From Fratercula arctica (Eukaryota > Chordata > Aves > Charadriiformes > Alcidae): a stretch of 64,000 nt of DNA. How positions within the stretch are numbered: position 1 is the first letter of the stretch; every line of letters begins with the position of its first letter. The stretch is from contig CANTUZ010000020.1 in assembly GCA_947846985.1 (NCBI GenBank), positions 7,165,459-7,229,458 of the forward strand, read 5' to 3'. The position numbers were made by a program, and so were the translations under genes. The notes below the pieces were generated by a model that was not told the DNA's origin, ran no database searches, and was given only the letters and a program-made list of their open reading frames with translations. Positions 1-11,870 of this stretch are shown in pieces.

Positions 1-1590
1 GCGTCTGAATGCACTGCTTGGGTTGTGCTAATCCCGGCTGGAACCAAGCCCCGGGAACTGAGGAAGAAGCTCTGGCATCCGCAGGGCCACACGCTGCCGG
101 TGGCCCAAGAGCTCTGTCGCAGACCAGACACAAGCTGCGCAGGACGCGTCTCTGGCAATCCTTATCAGCACCGAGTTCATTCAGAAAAAATACAGTTCAG
201 TTGCTCACGTTCACTGCAGGGTAAACCACACACCCAGTTGTTTAATAATTCAAGAGCTGAGAAAAATAACCATAAATATTTAAAGCCTCTGGAGCTGTGA
301 TGCTTTTGGAATGGTGGTAGCACTTTACCCCTTTGCTTCGCCATCGCTCCCTTCCTCTTCGCCAACCTGCTCTCTGAACGCGGCTTTTATCTCACACAGC
401 AAGAGGAGGCATCGCTGCGCCCGGCCCTCTGCACCGGAGAGCATTTCTCTTTTGCATTAAGAAACTGAATTACATCTGAAATGGTTTGAGACCTAAGGTT
501 TCAGCAAGGATAATGGGTTTTCATTCTGCAGGGACGCAGGCTGTACGGAAATGGTCTTTCCCGTGTTGTAACTCGGGGCCAGCACTAGGGCAGGGCTCTG
601 CTCTTCCCTTTCCCGTGGATCTGGTGCACAACGTGCTACACTGGATCTGCCCAGTCTGCGGGAGTGGGCATTCCCAGGCACCTGTGAAGGTCCCCCGGCC
701 TCCCTCCCTCCATCCCTCCTCCAGGGTTCGCCCATCAGCCCGTGGGTCCACCCCCAGCCAGGGTAAACCTCAGTACAGTCTCTTTTTTGTCACTGTCTTA
801 ACAGTGACATGCAGTGGCAGCATCGTGCAATGGTGGTTTGGGAGAACAATACCATGGCAAACAAGGACAGCATGAGTTATTGTCACGAAGATACCAAGAC
901 GACAAGAAGAATATTCAGTTGTTTTACATTGTAAAACAGACAAAAAGGCCATTAGCCTGCAAGGGACACTGGGCTACTCCTACACTGCCCTTTCCAGCAG
1001 GGCCCAGGGGAACAATGCTGTGGAAAACCCTTCTGCTCCAGGGGAAGTTCAACGTGTGGGTGCAGACCTGTGTTTCCCACTTCTCAAAAATGGTTGTATC
1101 AAATGTACATAAGGTTTGGGAAAATAGCAGCTTTGGTACAAAGGGTCGCCAGCCCTTGGCTGCAGCGGGAGGTGGGAATCTCCTGTCCTTGTCCCTCAGG
1201 CTCCAGCCTGAGCCAGCGTCAGCATTGCTGCCAACACTCCTGCTTGCCCTGCTGCCGTCCCCATGGCCAGTGGCACGGCCAGGCCCTGATGTGCACCCCC
1301 AGGGACCAGTGAGTACTGCTGGGAATGGGAACGGAGCTGCGCAGGGCTGTGGAAGGTTGAGGAGAAAGGAGAAAGACCCGGGCAGTGGAACAGCAGCGCT
1401 GCTCGGGATCTCGGCGGTGAGGTGACCTTCATCACTGTGACCCCGTCAGTCAGCTTGACAGGCCGGACTGATTGTGTTTGCGGGTGAAGCAGGAACTCCC
1501 AGGCTGACATTTCTAAGGGACTCACAGCTGAACAAGTGCTGGCAACTGCGAAGAGCAATCCCGGTCTCAGCAGCAGTGCCCGGCGCCACA
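1..1590. other. Intergenic, no gene recognised
   Basis: I see no coding exon, RNA gene or transposon here. The open frames are short, overlap on both strands and resemble no family I know. A mildly AT-rich patch lies at about 180-300; the rest is average to GC-rich unique-looking sequence leading into the minisatellite. Confidence 0.5.
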
Positions 1591-2203
1591 GGATCCCCCA
1601 CCGCGGGCAGCACTGGCACCGCAGGATCCCCCACCGCGGGCAGCTCCGGTGCCGCAGGATCTCCCACCGTGGGCAGCACTGGCACCGCAGGATCCCCCAC
1701 CGCGGGCAGCACTGGCACCGCAGGATCCCCCACCGCGGGCAGCTCCGGTGCCGCAGGATCCCCCACCGTGGGCAGTGCTGGCACCGCAGGATCCCCCATC
1801 GTGGGCAGCTCCGGTGCCGCAGGATCTCCCACCGCGGGCAGCGCTGGCACCGCAGGATCCCCCATCGTGGGCAGCTCCGGTGCCGCAGGATCTCCCACCG
1901 CGGGCAGCACTGGCACCGCAGGATCCCCCACCGCGGGCAGCTCCGGTGCCGCAGGATCCCCCACCGTGGGCAGCACTGGCACCGCAGGATCCCCCACCGC
2001 GGGCAGCTCCGGTGCCGCAGGATCTCCCACCGCGGGCAGCACTGGCACCGCAGGATCCCCCATCGCGGGCAGCTCCGGTGCCGCAGGATCTCCCACCGCG
2101 GGCAGCGCTGGCACCGCAGGATCCCCCACCGCAGGCAGCACTGGCACCGCAGGATCTCCCACTGCGGGCAGCGCTGGCACCGCAGGATCCCCCACCGCAG
2201 GCA
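1591..2203. repeat. 33-bp GC-rich minisatellite, 18 units plus a partial
   Basis: A 33-bp unit starting GGATCCCCCACC recurs head to tail 18 times from 1591 to 2184, followed by a partial unit. Most units carry a BamHI-type GGATCC and many a SacII-type CCGCGG. Two flavours, one with GCACTGGCACC and one with GCTCCGGTGCC in the second half, tend to alternate, which hints at a 66-bp higher-order unit. Because 33 is divisible by 3, at least five of six frames stay open and give 11-residue repeats such as GSPTAGSTGTA. That openness is a consequence of the period and is not evidence of a gene. Confidence 0.95.
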
Positions 2204-2960
2204 CAGGCTCAGCTGGGCAGCACCGGGGCACAAGGAGGAGCGCGGGCAAGAGAGATTAATTCCCTCCTGCAGTGTGGGCTGTGCGAGGATAAATGGGGAC
2301 AAACTTGCTACTCAGAATTCCCCCTGTGTGCACACAGAAAGTGTCTCGTGTCCTCACTTCGTGGGTGAATATGGTCCCATCAGTGCAAACCTTGAAATGT
2401 CAGTGGTTTCTGAAATCTTTGCTGTTCCCTAGTGAAAGAGAAGCCTGAGCTACTGACTGAAAAGCACACAGGAGACAACCCGAGGTGTGTTTGGAAACAG
2501 AGGAAATTAATTGGCTTTAAGACGGGAAAATAAGTCTGCTAAAAGGGTACGGCACAAAGCGAAATCGTGGGGCACAAAACCTCTGCTCAAGCAACAACAA
2601 CTCACTGTTCAGTGAGAAGTTTCTTCCTCTCATCAGGTCTGACTGTGTAATCCAATTAAAAGTGTATTTTCTCCTTTGTGATTAGCACTAGCCAGCCAGC
2701 ATGCAAATGCCACCAGCCCCACACTTCATCATTTCCCAGTCTAATTACTGGTGAAGAAGGCTGGGGATGAGCAACAAAATTGAGTGCGTTATTGACTGCC
2801 GCACTCTCCGCCTGCTCCACACGCAGGACAAAGATCAGTCATTAATCCTCCAGGCACTGGAGGTCTCCTTCAGCTTGTCACCAAATCAAATGCTGTTCAT
2901 ATAATTGATTTAACGTGGTATTTGGTTACAGCAGCAGTGGAAAAGTATCCGGCTAACCAA
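2204..2960. other. AT-rich intergenic block with octamer motif
   Basis: No gene is seen. The block is AT-rich against its GC-rich surroundings and contains homeodomain-type AATTA cores and one perfect octamer ATGCAAAT at 2701-2708 (the POU-factor site). It could be a conserved non-coding element; that is inferred from composition only. Confidence 0.3.
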
Positions 2961-3960
2961 GGGTTTGGCTTGCAAAACGAGCTTTCCATGGACAAATGGG
3001 TCAGGGAGCCGAGAGCCGGGGGCAGCAGGACTCAGGAGGGTGCAAAGGGGGAAAATGTCCCCCAGGCCACAGCATCTCAGGTCACCGCTGACCAGTGTGT
3101 CCTGGGGTACCCCTGCAGCCCCCCCTAGCACGCGCGGTCCAGGCTCGCGCCCTGCGCCCAGCCCTCGCCGGTGTGATGCTCGGCCTCGGGCTGCCTCCGG
3201 CCCCTTCCGAGGCAGGAGCTCTCTGCGCCCGCATTCCTCCCGCCTGCTCCTCCTGGCGCTCAGCAGGGATTAGCAGGGATCTTCCCTCTTGCTTGGGAGG
3301 ATTAAACATGTTATCCCCCTGCAGTCATTATGGATTCAGCTTATACTTTTCATTGTAAAAAGCGGCTTTCATTTTTGAAACATCTCTTTCTCAGCCCTTC
3401 AGAGAAGGGTTCAGTGCATGCCCCAGGGGAAGCCAGAACTTCTGGAAACCATCTTCTCTCTGCCCCAATGTCAGCAAGGTTTTGGGTCAGGATGGGCTGA
3501 TCCTGCCAGTTGGGCCACCTCCTGCACAGTGTCTCTCTGCTGCCATGCCGTGCCCTGGCCACAGCCCCACGCGTGGCTCGTAGGCACCAGCTGGGCTGAG
3601 GAGCAGCTGTAGCATCCCCTTCCCTCCTTTGCAAAGCCTTTGGAGGAGGCAGGTTGTGGATGGCAGCCCCAAGGTGGTGGGGCTCACAGTCTGCACCAGG
3701 CTGTGTGCTGGGGGGATGTGGATGGGATACCTGGTGGTACCGAAGGCGTTGGTTTGACTCCCCCGGACCAGGCTAGGAGCTGAGCATTAGCTGCAGGAAA
3801 GCATCTATAAATGGAGGGAGAGCGGTTTTCCCTGCGGGTCCTGCTCTGAGGCCCAGTGGGCAGCGCTTGGGGCCGCCCCTGCCCAGGACGGGCATCGGGG
3901 CAAAGGCAGCACTGTCACAGGCAGGGGAGGAGGGGGGAGGCGGTGGCGGAGCTTGGCAGG
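2961..3960. other. GC-rich intergenic filler
   Basis: No exon or repeat recognised. Open frames on both strands overlap one another and show no conserved motif. Confidence 0.4.
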
Positions 3961-4160
3961 CGTATTCCTGACTGCACAATTAGCAATGAACAACTCCCTA
4001 ATGATTGTTATAAAGTTTTAAACCAGCTAATGGGTCCTGGGAAGAAGTTCATTGAAAGTACAAAGCATAAAAGAGCAAACACAAGCTGTGACATTTTAAA
4101 TGAGAAGGCAGGAACCAGTCTCTCTGCAAGTGATTATGGAATTATAGTGCTGCCGCAGTT
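3961..4160. other. AT-rich block with homeodomain cores
   Basis: A short AT-rich island inside GC-rich sequence. AATTAG lies at 3978-3983 and TAATGATT at 3999-4006. This is a candidate regulatory element, judged only by composition and motif density. Confidence 0.25.
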
Positions 4161-5060
4161 ATCCGTTAGCCAGGGATGTGCTGGGAATGCAAAGCCAGGG
4201 CAGCACGTGCCGGGGGGGACAGAGCTGACAAGGAGGGCTGCCCACAGAGGGAGGGGTCCCTGCTGGGACCCATGGGGTGCCCTGAGTGATGCTGGGGTGC
4301 GGGGGGGCTGGCTGCGTTGCTGCCCATCCGTGTGCCCTCTTTGCCCAGCCAGCACTAGGGAACCAGCGACTGCCCGAGCTGTCGGTGCCCCCACCGTTCT
4401 CCGTGCCCGCGTATCGATCCTCTCACCTCCCCAGCACCCGCAGCCTTGAAGCTGTGACTGGGGATGGTGACGAGGGGACACTGTCCCCATGGGGTGGGCA
4501 CTCGCCTCCCGTTGGGGCACTGCCGGCCGTGCTCCCCAGCATGGGCATGGGAGCTCCCTCCTCAGCCCAGCACACGCTTTGTGACACTTTGGCCCATGAA
4601 TGTTCTCTGGAGTCTGCAATTTCTGCTGCTGCCATCACAAGCCACCGCCTCATGCGCTGCCAAATCGCATCGTGCCGTGCCGTGTCAGTATGAGCGGATT
4701 CTTGACCTTTCTTTCCTTCTCAAGCTTCGGGTGTGCGTGTTGCCTGCGGACAGGCACCCGTGTGCTCCCGCGAGGCTGCAGCCCTGATCCAGAGAGGAAA
4801 CGTGGCAAAAGCCGAGCTCTGGCAGCCTCGGGGATGGGGGTGCAGGCTGGAGCGGGACCCCACCTCGCTGCCGCTCGTGGGAGGTGAGAAACACTCGGTG
4901 GTCCCTGCAGAAGCCTCTGGACCCTGCTCCGTCCCATGCCCGCGGCAGCGGGGGAATCCAGTGCCCGCCAGCCCCACGCAGGGCCAGGGACACTCCATGG
5001 GACTAAGGAGAGATGGTGACAACCCCGCGTGTGCCAAAGCTGCTGCCGGGCCGAGGCAGG
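4161..5060. other. GC-rich intergenic filler
   Basis: Nothing recognisable. Open frames occur on both strands and overlap; none shows family motifs. Confidence 0.4.
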
Positions 5061-5580
5061 GAAGAAGGTTTAAATGTTTTCATTAGATTAATATGCTGTG
5101 GCATTTTAAATTAGGAAATATTAATGTGGAAATAATGGGGATGTGCATGGGTTGTTTTTCATTCCCCTCAGCAGCCCGAAGGACAAGAGAGGGCCCGGGC
5201 AGAGCTGCCGTCGGAGGAGTTGCCACTGCCCCGGGTTGATCCTCCCTCGGGACGTGCAGAGGGGGAGGCACACGCTGGCTCCGGGAGGCTCTGGATGGGA
5301 CACAGCTTTGGGGGTCTGTGCCTACGCCGTCACTCCGGGAGATCTGAGCCCTTCTGACAGCCCCCCTGCCCACGGGGCGTCCCCTGCCCACGGGGTCCCT
5401 GCCTGCCCTGACCCCCGGCAGCCCCCGACACCCTGCCCACCCGCGGGCAAGTAAACCAAGCTTACACCTTCCTCTTTTATTTATGACTTTCATTCCACTT
5501 TCTGGTGACTCTCTGATGGCACCGCTCCAATTTAATTAAGTAAATAAATACAGTGATTAATTTAGATGCCGTGGACTATT
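5061..5580. other. AT-rich flanks around a GC-rich core
   Basis: AT-rich sequence at about 5070-5160 and 5460-5580 brackets a GC-rich core. TTTAATTAAG at 5531-5540 and GATTAATTTA at 5555-5564 are homeodomain-type palindromic cores. No coding exon is visible. Confidence 0.25.
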
Positions 5581-6900
5581 CTGCGTGAGCCCTGATAGCG
5601 CTCACGGCTGCAGGCTGGGCAGGGGATGCCCTGGTCCAACCTGCCCCCCGGTCCCCCACGGTCCCCCCAGTGTCAGACGGTGTCTCCCACGGGCTCAGCG
5701 CAGTGCCGGACCCACGGAGCCCCATGTGCTCCCACGGTGTGGCCAGGACTGTGGGTAACGGAGAGGGGGCTCAGGACACCCCTCACGCGAGTGGCCACCC
5801 AGCGTCCCAGGCTCCAAGAGGCAGAGAAGCTGGGCCCTGAGGGCAGGAGCAAGTAACGCCAGTTTGTGCCTCTCTAAGTGGCATTCTTCCTCTTAGTTTT
5901 GATGCAGAGCATTTCTTTGATACAATTCAGAGGACGATGTGGAATAACTCTGTTAGTATCTCATTATCTTTGCTATTGACCCAGCACTCCCCAATAGTCT
6001 GGCACAGCATGGGATTTTTCCCTTAATGTGTTATTTCCAAGTAGCCATGAAATTGCACAGGATTACAAACTTCCCCGCTTTGATGGAAACTCTTCCTACT
6101 CGGAAGGTTTCTGCAGGGAATAGAGACAAAACGTTTTAGTGTGTCGGTGAATTAGGAAGAATATTCCTTAGTCCAAAGGGTAAATTCATTTATTGCCCGC
6201 TTCTCGTGGGGCTGAAGAGGGTGGTCTTTGCACACACAGCCCAGGAGTACGGCACGGGTCTCTGAGGGGCGGGAAAAGAGAGCAGGCATATGGAGACAAA
6301 GCTAATTAAATTGAGATTCGTGGATTCAAAGAAAGACTAAAGAAGGTGCCTTATCTGGTGAGGAGGGCAGAGGGGAGGGACTGAGGACACCTGGCTTCTG
6401 ATCTCAGACCTCCCCTTAATGTGTTCTGTAGCCTGGGGCAAGTCACTGCCTTCCCTTTTTATTGCCCTGCACCAAGATAAAGCATCCAGCTGTTCAGGCG
6501 CTCTGAGCGTTTCTGAAGCTTGGACATGTTTGGAAACGCTTTGAGACCCCGCGTCATTGCACAGGCTCTGGATGGCCACCACCCACCCCTGAGCCCCGCT
6601 GTAGGCACGTCCCGGCGGCCCAGTGCTTGTCCCCTCCTCCCCTCGTCCCCTTGTCCCCAGCGCTGGGCACAAAGAGCAGCCTCCAGCTCCCATCTCTCTG
6701 CGGTGACAGGATTGGGATGTGACTGCTGAGACATCTTGCATTTCTGCACCTCCTTTGCCCTTTTGGCAGCAGAACCCACAGCAGCAGCTGCAATTTCGCC
6801 CCGGGGCGGATGGAGAGGGGAATGTCCCTTACGGCCGGGGACGGGCAGTGCGGAGCTGAGCCCAACCATGCTCGGTGCGGGCACCGGCTCGGCAGCAGGA
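5581..6900. other. Intergenic, no gene recognised
   Basis: A mixture of GC-rich sequence (5580-5860, 6540-6900) and AT-rich sequence (5870-6350). I found no exon, RNA gene or transposon. Confidence 0.4.
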
Positions 6901-7240
6901 CTTCAGGGGGAGACGTAATAATACTTATGATATTAAACAAACCCGAGGCCCACGGCTAGCGGTGAAGGTAGCAAAAAGAAGATCAATATGATGGCTAATG
7001 GATACAGAAGGGCAATTTAATTGGATGTTGTGTTTGATAAATTATTTGTAAAGTTAAACACACAATGAAAGTATTGCAGGCCTGCCTGCTCAGGAGGTAA
7101 ATGAGTCAGCCAGCACAAACTGAGCCCAGATGACTAATGGTTATAAGCACCATTGTTTGCTAAATTGACAAGTCACCAAGAGTGAAAACAAAGCTGGAAT
7201 ATTTTTAATTGGGTTTTATGTATGTGTCCCTGTTTGGAAG
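6901..7240. other. AT-rich, TAAT-dense block
   Basis: AT-rich sequence with several homeodomain-type cores, including CAATTTAATTGG at 7013-7024 and CTAATGG motifs at about 6995 and 7135. It looks like a candidate conserved non-coding element. No coding potential is seen. Confidence 0.3.
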
Positions 7241-7373
7241 CGGTTTGGGAGCAGGTCTTTATTTGAGCGGGGGATCCAGCGGGGCTGTGATCACAGACAT
7301 CCCTGCGGCAGGTCGCGCAGTGCCCAGCTCGCCCGGGGAAGCTGCCTCCCCAGCAGGATGCGGCGGAGCAGGA

Positions 7374-7444
7374 GCAGCATCCCTCCGACCCGCAGCATCC
7401 CTCCGACCCGCAGCGTCCCTCTGGCCCGCAGCATCCCTGTGCTC
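7374..7444. repeat. 18-bp tandem repeat, about 4 units
   Basis: GCAGCATCCCTCCGACCC-type units begin at 7374, 7392, 7410 and 7428, a constant 18-bp period with a few substitutions in the later units. Confidence 0.85.
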
Positions 7445-7539
7445 CAGCGCCTTCCTCCTGCCGGGCCCGAGGGAGGAACAGGAGTCACTGCCCCCGCAGA
7501 GCCCAAAGCGAGAGCATTAGAGCAGATTAAGTGAACCTC

Positions 7540-7815
7540 TGCTGCTGTGAGCTTTATGCTCATACAGTTGGATTAGTGCATAACGAACAACTATGCGGAT
7601 TTACATTTCAAATTAACTTTGGAAAAAGTATAGTAGTCTGTTGATTGCCTAAAATACGTAACAGTTCTTTGGTCTCACATTTAAGCCCATAAAAATGCTG
7701 CTGTTACTAAAAAATGGCTATTTTGGGAATTTGAGCCCCACATAAGCCAATTAAATTTAAATACTGACACCGTTTCCTTACAACTTTTCCTATTATTTAA
7801 AAATTACTCCCATTC
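7540..7815. other. AT-rich intergenic block
   Basis: Strongly AT-rich stretch with AATTA/TTAAAT cores and no open frame of note. It is a candidate conserved non-coding element by composition only. Confidence 0.25.
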
Positions 7816-8240
7816 GGTTCGCCTGACTGGCGCTGGAACAGTGGCCGCAGACGGGCCGGGGAAGGGCAGTGGGTGACGGCTGGCCTCCTGCTCCCGCACA
7901 TGGGCACAACTGGGGATGAAAGTGACATTGATTTAGCAAATGATTTTTAAAAAACACAGAAGAGTCTTTCTCAGTAAGGACTAGGCAGAAGACAAGCGAT
8001 GGCAGCTTTCTCCACCCTGCTCCGCTTATGTCCTGAGCCAGGACAGGAGTCCCTGGACGTGCTCCTCAGCCTGTTGTTCTAAGCCTGATTTATGTAAATC
8101 TGTGATGAAAGCACGTGTGATGTCGGTGGAGAACTTGTATCATAAGCAACGCAGCCGCCTTTTCTTTCCTCCGCTGTTCCCTGCTGCAGCCGTGCCTCCG
8201 CATCCATCACCTGGAGTTGTCTCTCCATCACCTCCAGCTG

Positions 8241-8291
8241 CTCTTCCTCCTCCATCCTCCTCCATCCTCCTCCATCCTCCTCCATCCCCCG
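8241..8291. repeat. 10-bp tandem repeat, pyrimidine-rich
   Basis: The decamer CCATCCTCCT repeats exactly three times at 8251-8280, with degenerate partial copies on both sides. The tract is purely pyrimidine apart from one A per unit. Confidence 0.85.
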
Positions 8292-8539
8292 CCGTTCCTC
8301 CCCACCAGTGGCTCACCCTCGTCCGCGCCAGCTGGGTGCTGGTCAGCCAGACTGCGCCTCACCGCCCCCCGGCGCAGGGTCCCGGCCGTCGTGGTTCTGA
8401 GCAAATCAAGTTGGGCAGAAAAGCAGTTTTACGTGAGCACCTTCTGTGGGTACTGGAAGGTCAGCTGCCGCCCGCCTGCGACCCGCTAATTACAGCCAAA
8501 GAGTTTGGAACTAATGGAAGAAGTGATGAGGTCTCACAA

Positions 8540-8830
8540 TGACCAAGTCTGAATGGAGTGGTTTCCAGCACCCTTTCAAATTGATTTTAAATATGAACTC
8601 CCTTTAATCCTCCTCCCTATCTCATTCCCTACATCGCTGATTCCTCATCAAACAGTTTAAATTAATTTGAGCCTGCCGTTCTCTGCCCTGTTATCTTTTC
8701 CCCCCTCATTTATGAATTTTAAATCAACTTGTTAACAACCTACTTAGTTGCATAATTTTGCTATAATAATCCCTGCCCCTGGCCGATTGCATATTAATTC
8801 TGGAGATAACATGCTCCGCAACCGACGGCG
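8540..8830. other. AT-rich, TAAT-dense block
   Basis: AT-rich non-coding stretch with several TTTAAAT and AATTAAT cores. No exon is visible. Candidate regulatory element. Confidence 0.25.
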
Positions 8831-9880
8831 CGGCAAGCTCACGGCGGTGCTCTCACTGCCAGCGGTGACCGCAGCACCAGGAAAATGCCTTTGGACAGAC
8901 CAGTAGCCCAGTGGCCACCAGGACTTGGGTTACTGGTACTTTGCCTCCCACCCGCTGCTCCCCAGCCCAGACCCTTCCCCAGCACACTGGGGCCGCAGCC
9001 CCTGCACGGCTGGCGCGGGGGGGCCGTGGCGTGGTGCTGTGCGGGGACACCGGGTGTCCTCACCGTCCCTTCCCTCCGAGCCGGCACACGCCGTCTCTAC
9101 GCGTCCTCACAGCCCAGAGGCTCCAGAGCAGGCTGCGATGCAGACAAGTTTCCAAGATGGAAATGGAAGATACAATCTATAAATCATTTCCTAAGGGTTA
9201 TGATAATGGCTTATTGATTAATAGGAGAGGGTAGAGAAAACATGGGAAGCGCTGGAGGTCATAAATCCTGTAAATTAAGTAACCCTGCGTGTGCCAAGCG
9301 ATGCGAGCTCCGCGCTCAGGTCCCCGCGTGGCAGGGGCTGTGTTCCCTGCCTTGGTGAAGTTTTAATTCTCCCCAGCAGCAGCAGGGCCAGGCTCAGCAG
9401 GGCCAGCCCCGTCCTGCGGCTGCAGGAACAGTGGTCATGAATCCCACGGGTTTTCCCCTCGGCTCCGCAGGTGAAGAGCACTCCAGTGAGACGCCCAGGG
9501 AGCCCTCGCTCTCAGCTCCTCTGCTTTCCGTCCCGGTGAGGTTTAATTCCCCTCCCACACTCGGCTTTCATCCCTCCTCTCTTGTCCCTCTTAAGCCATT
9601 GAAAGCAGCACTTCTTTATTTGACCATGCTGTGCATTAATCCTGCTTGTTCTACTTCCATGGAGACACGCTGAGAGTGCTGGTACTTATTTTTCCTGCTT
9701 TTTGTTGTTTTTTTATAAATGTCATGGCTAAAGAAAAGCTGTCCATTACCTCTAACAACAACAAATTAGCCACGGGACTGCAATGAGTAGTCTGTTCCAG
9801 CAGGCAAGTGCTTTACCTTAATTACAGAACACACCCGCTCTTTCCTAAGAGCTGGTGACGGGTGGCTGTGCCAGCAGGTG
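8831..9880. other. Intergenic, no gene recognised
   Basis: GC-rich sequence at 8830-9130, AT-rich at 9150-9290 and 9590-9790, otherwise mixed. No exon or transposon is recognised. Confidence 0.4.
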
Positions 9881-10240
9881 ACCAGGGACCGCCAGCATCG
9901 CTGGCCCCCGCCCAGGAGCTGCCGCTCGGCGCCGGCGGGGACCGGCTGCGGGGCACCCGGGGCCACCAGCCCCTGGAGCCGCGGCCGCACGGTGCCCTCT
10001 GGCGACTCGGCGGGGAAGGGCCACGGGACGGGAGCCGAGGTCGCCGTGGCCTCCCCCTGCCGCCGGGGGCTGCCCCTGCCCGGCCCCCCCGCGGGCGCTG
10101 AGGGAGGAGCTGGGGGGCAGCGGGGGCGCAGGGCCCGGGGCGGGGGCTGAGCCCTCCCCGGCCGGACCCCGCAGCCAGCGCCCGCCCCGGCACCCAGCGC
10201 CGCGAGAGAGACCTCCCGCTTCCCCCCCGGCTGGAAAGGG
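9880..10240. promoter_or_regulatory. Orphan CpG-rich island
   Basis: About 360 bp with very high G+C and frequent CpG, including CGGCGCCGGCGG-type runs and a NotI-type GCGGCCGC, bounded sharply by AT-rich sequence on both sides. A 163-codon frame is open on the minus strand (9766-10257), but it is proline/glycine/alanine-rich, as expected from composition. No gene is visible in either direction. It could be the promoter of an unannotated or non-coding transcript, or a CpG-rich enhancer. Confidence 0.45.
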
Positions 10241-10499
10241 ACTGTTGGCTTTGCCATTAATGTGGTGATGTCATTAAGGAGCGATTTCTGGGGGTCTTGT
10301 GTCCTTGTTCCCGTTACCTCTTACCCCGGCGTCGGGGAGATGCTCCTCTGCCCGTCGGGGGGCATCGGCCCCCAACGCCATCCTGGGACCCCCTCGATAA
10401 TTAGCACTAACCAGGCTCCCCGGGGTGCAGAATGGCGGGTGCCTGGCCAGAGGAGAGCAAGGTGGGCTGCAGCCGCCCGCGGCGGCTCTCGGTGCCCTG

Positions 10500-10830
10500 T
10501 CCAGGAGATTATAATATGCATTCAGAAATCATTATAAATAATCAGTAAGCTGGTATTCCAGGGTGATATCCCATAATTAAACATAATGATTTCATAGTGT
10601 TTGACTGAACGAGAACCAGACATTTCAAGATAATGGCTTGCTTTGCCTTTTATTTGGTGTGTATTAGATCCCCATATCCTCTCAAAAGTAGTTATTAGCA
10701 CAACTGTAGTTTATAATTAGGTTTGTTCTGACTTGCATGTTATTCATTACATGCTTAAAGTCAGACCTGAGATCTCATTTTTACGATAGGACAAAACTGT
10801 AGCTTCAGCTAATGGGAGATCTTACCGCTT
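10500..10830. other. AT-rich candidate conserved non-coding element
   Basis: Strong AT-rich block immediately after GC-rich sequence, dense in homeodomain-type cores (ATTATAA, ATAATTAAAC, AATGATTT, ATAATTAG) and with no open frame. The combination is typical of vertebrate developmental enhancers. This is inferred; only alignment could confirm it. Confidence 0.35.
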
Positions 10831-11870
10831 TTGAGACAAGATGCATCGCAGAGCAGTGACGGTCCCACCGGGACCCCGTTTCCCGGCGTAGCACCGCTCC
10901 CACCCGCCTGGGCCAGCACCAGCTGTGGGTCCCGGCTGCTGCTGAGCAAATCGCCCCATTTTACTGGTCTTTCCCTTTGCGCAGGAAGAAACTTGGACAA
11001 GAAGCTCCTAAATCGTTGTATAGACATTTGCAAGTGTTCCCTTAGCTCCGGCGTGTGACCCGACCAGCACTGGCTGTTCCGAGCTGCTGGCCACAGGGCC
11101 CTGGAGCTGGGCTTTGGTGAGGACGCACATTGAAGGGTTTGGTGCACTATCAGTGTGTCTGCACGTCCCGGCTGGGCCTGGTGCTGGGGCTGCCTGCGCG
11201 CCTTTGCTGCGGGCTGGGACTGCGGCCACATGTGGCTTTTCCCCCTTTAGCTTTGCCGAGGGACAGCGGTGGTTTGGGACGGTGCCCAGTGCCGGGCCAG
11301 GGGTCGTGCTGGGACGCGGTGCCCTGACTGGCTCCTCTGACATTTCCTAGGCTCGGGGACAACCTGATGTCCTAGCAGAAATTGTTCTGGGTGAGATCAA
11401 GTGTTTTATTTTAAAGTGTTACTAACAAGGTAGTCCCTCCTCTCACCCCAGCCCGAAGCCCCGTCCCCAGCTGCGATGTCGTGCCCAGCCCCACCAGGGC
11501 CCCCCCGGCCTCGCCGGGAGCCCAGCGCCACTCTCGGCTCTGCCCGGGCCACGCTCCCGCTGCAGACAGCCCCAAGAACCCGCTGGGTACCCCGTGGGCA
11601 GCTCCAGCCGCTCCGCCACGGGCACCAGTGCCGACTGCACGTAGGCGCGGGGCAGAGCCGGGTCCCACGGCTGGGGACAGCTGGGGATGATGCTCCCGCA
11701 GCACCCGCTGACAGCGTGGGACCCCGCTCTCTGCCGGCAGCTGCCCCTCCTGCCCCAGTGCGCTGGGGCGGATCCAGGGATTAACCTCTGGGGTGTCTCT
11801 GGGAAGGGGATAACCGCCAGCCCGTTTGCTGCAGTCTCAGTTGAAAGCCAGGCAAATCTGCTCCCTCCAT
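10831..11870. other. GC-rich intergenic filler
   Basis: No exon or repeat recognised; open frames on both strands overlap. Confidence 0.4.

Noticed and set aside
1196..2302. Long open frames (up to 368 codons) on both strands over the 33-bp array
   Set aside because: They exist because the repeat period is a multiple of three; the protein is pure repeat with no flanking domain, signal or exon structure.
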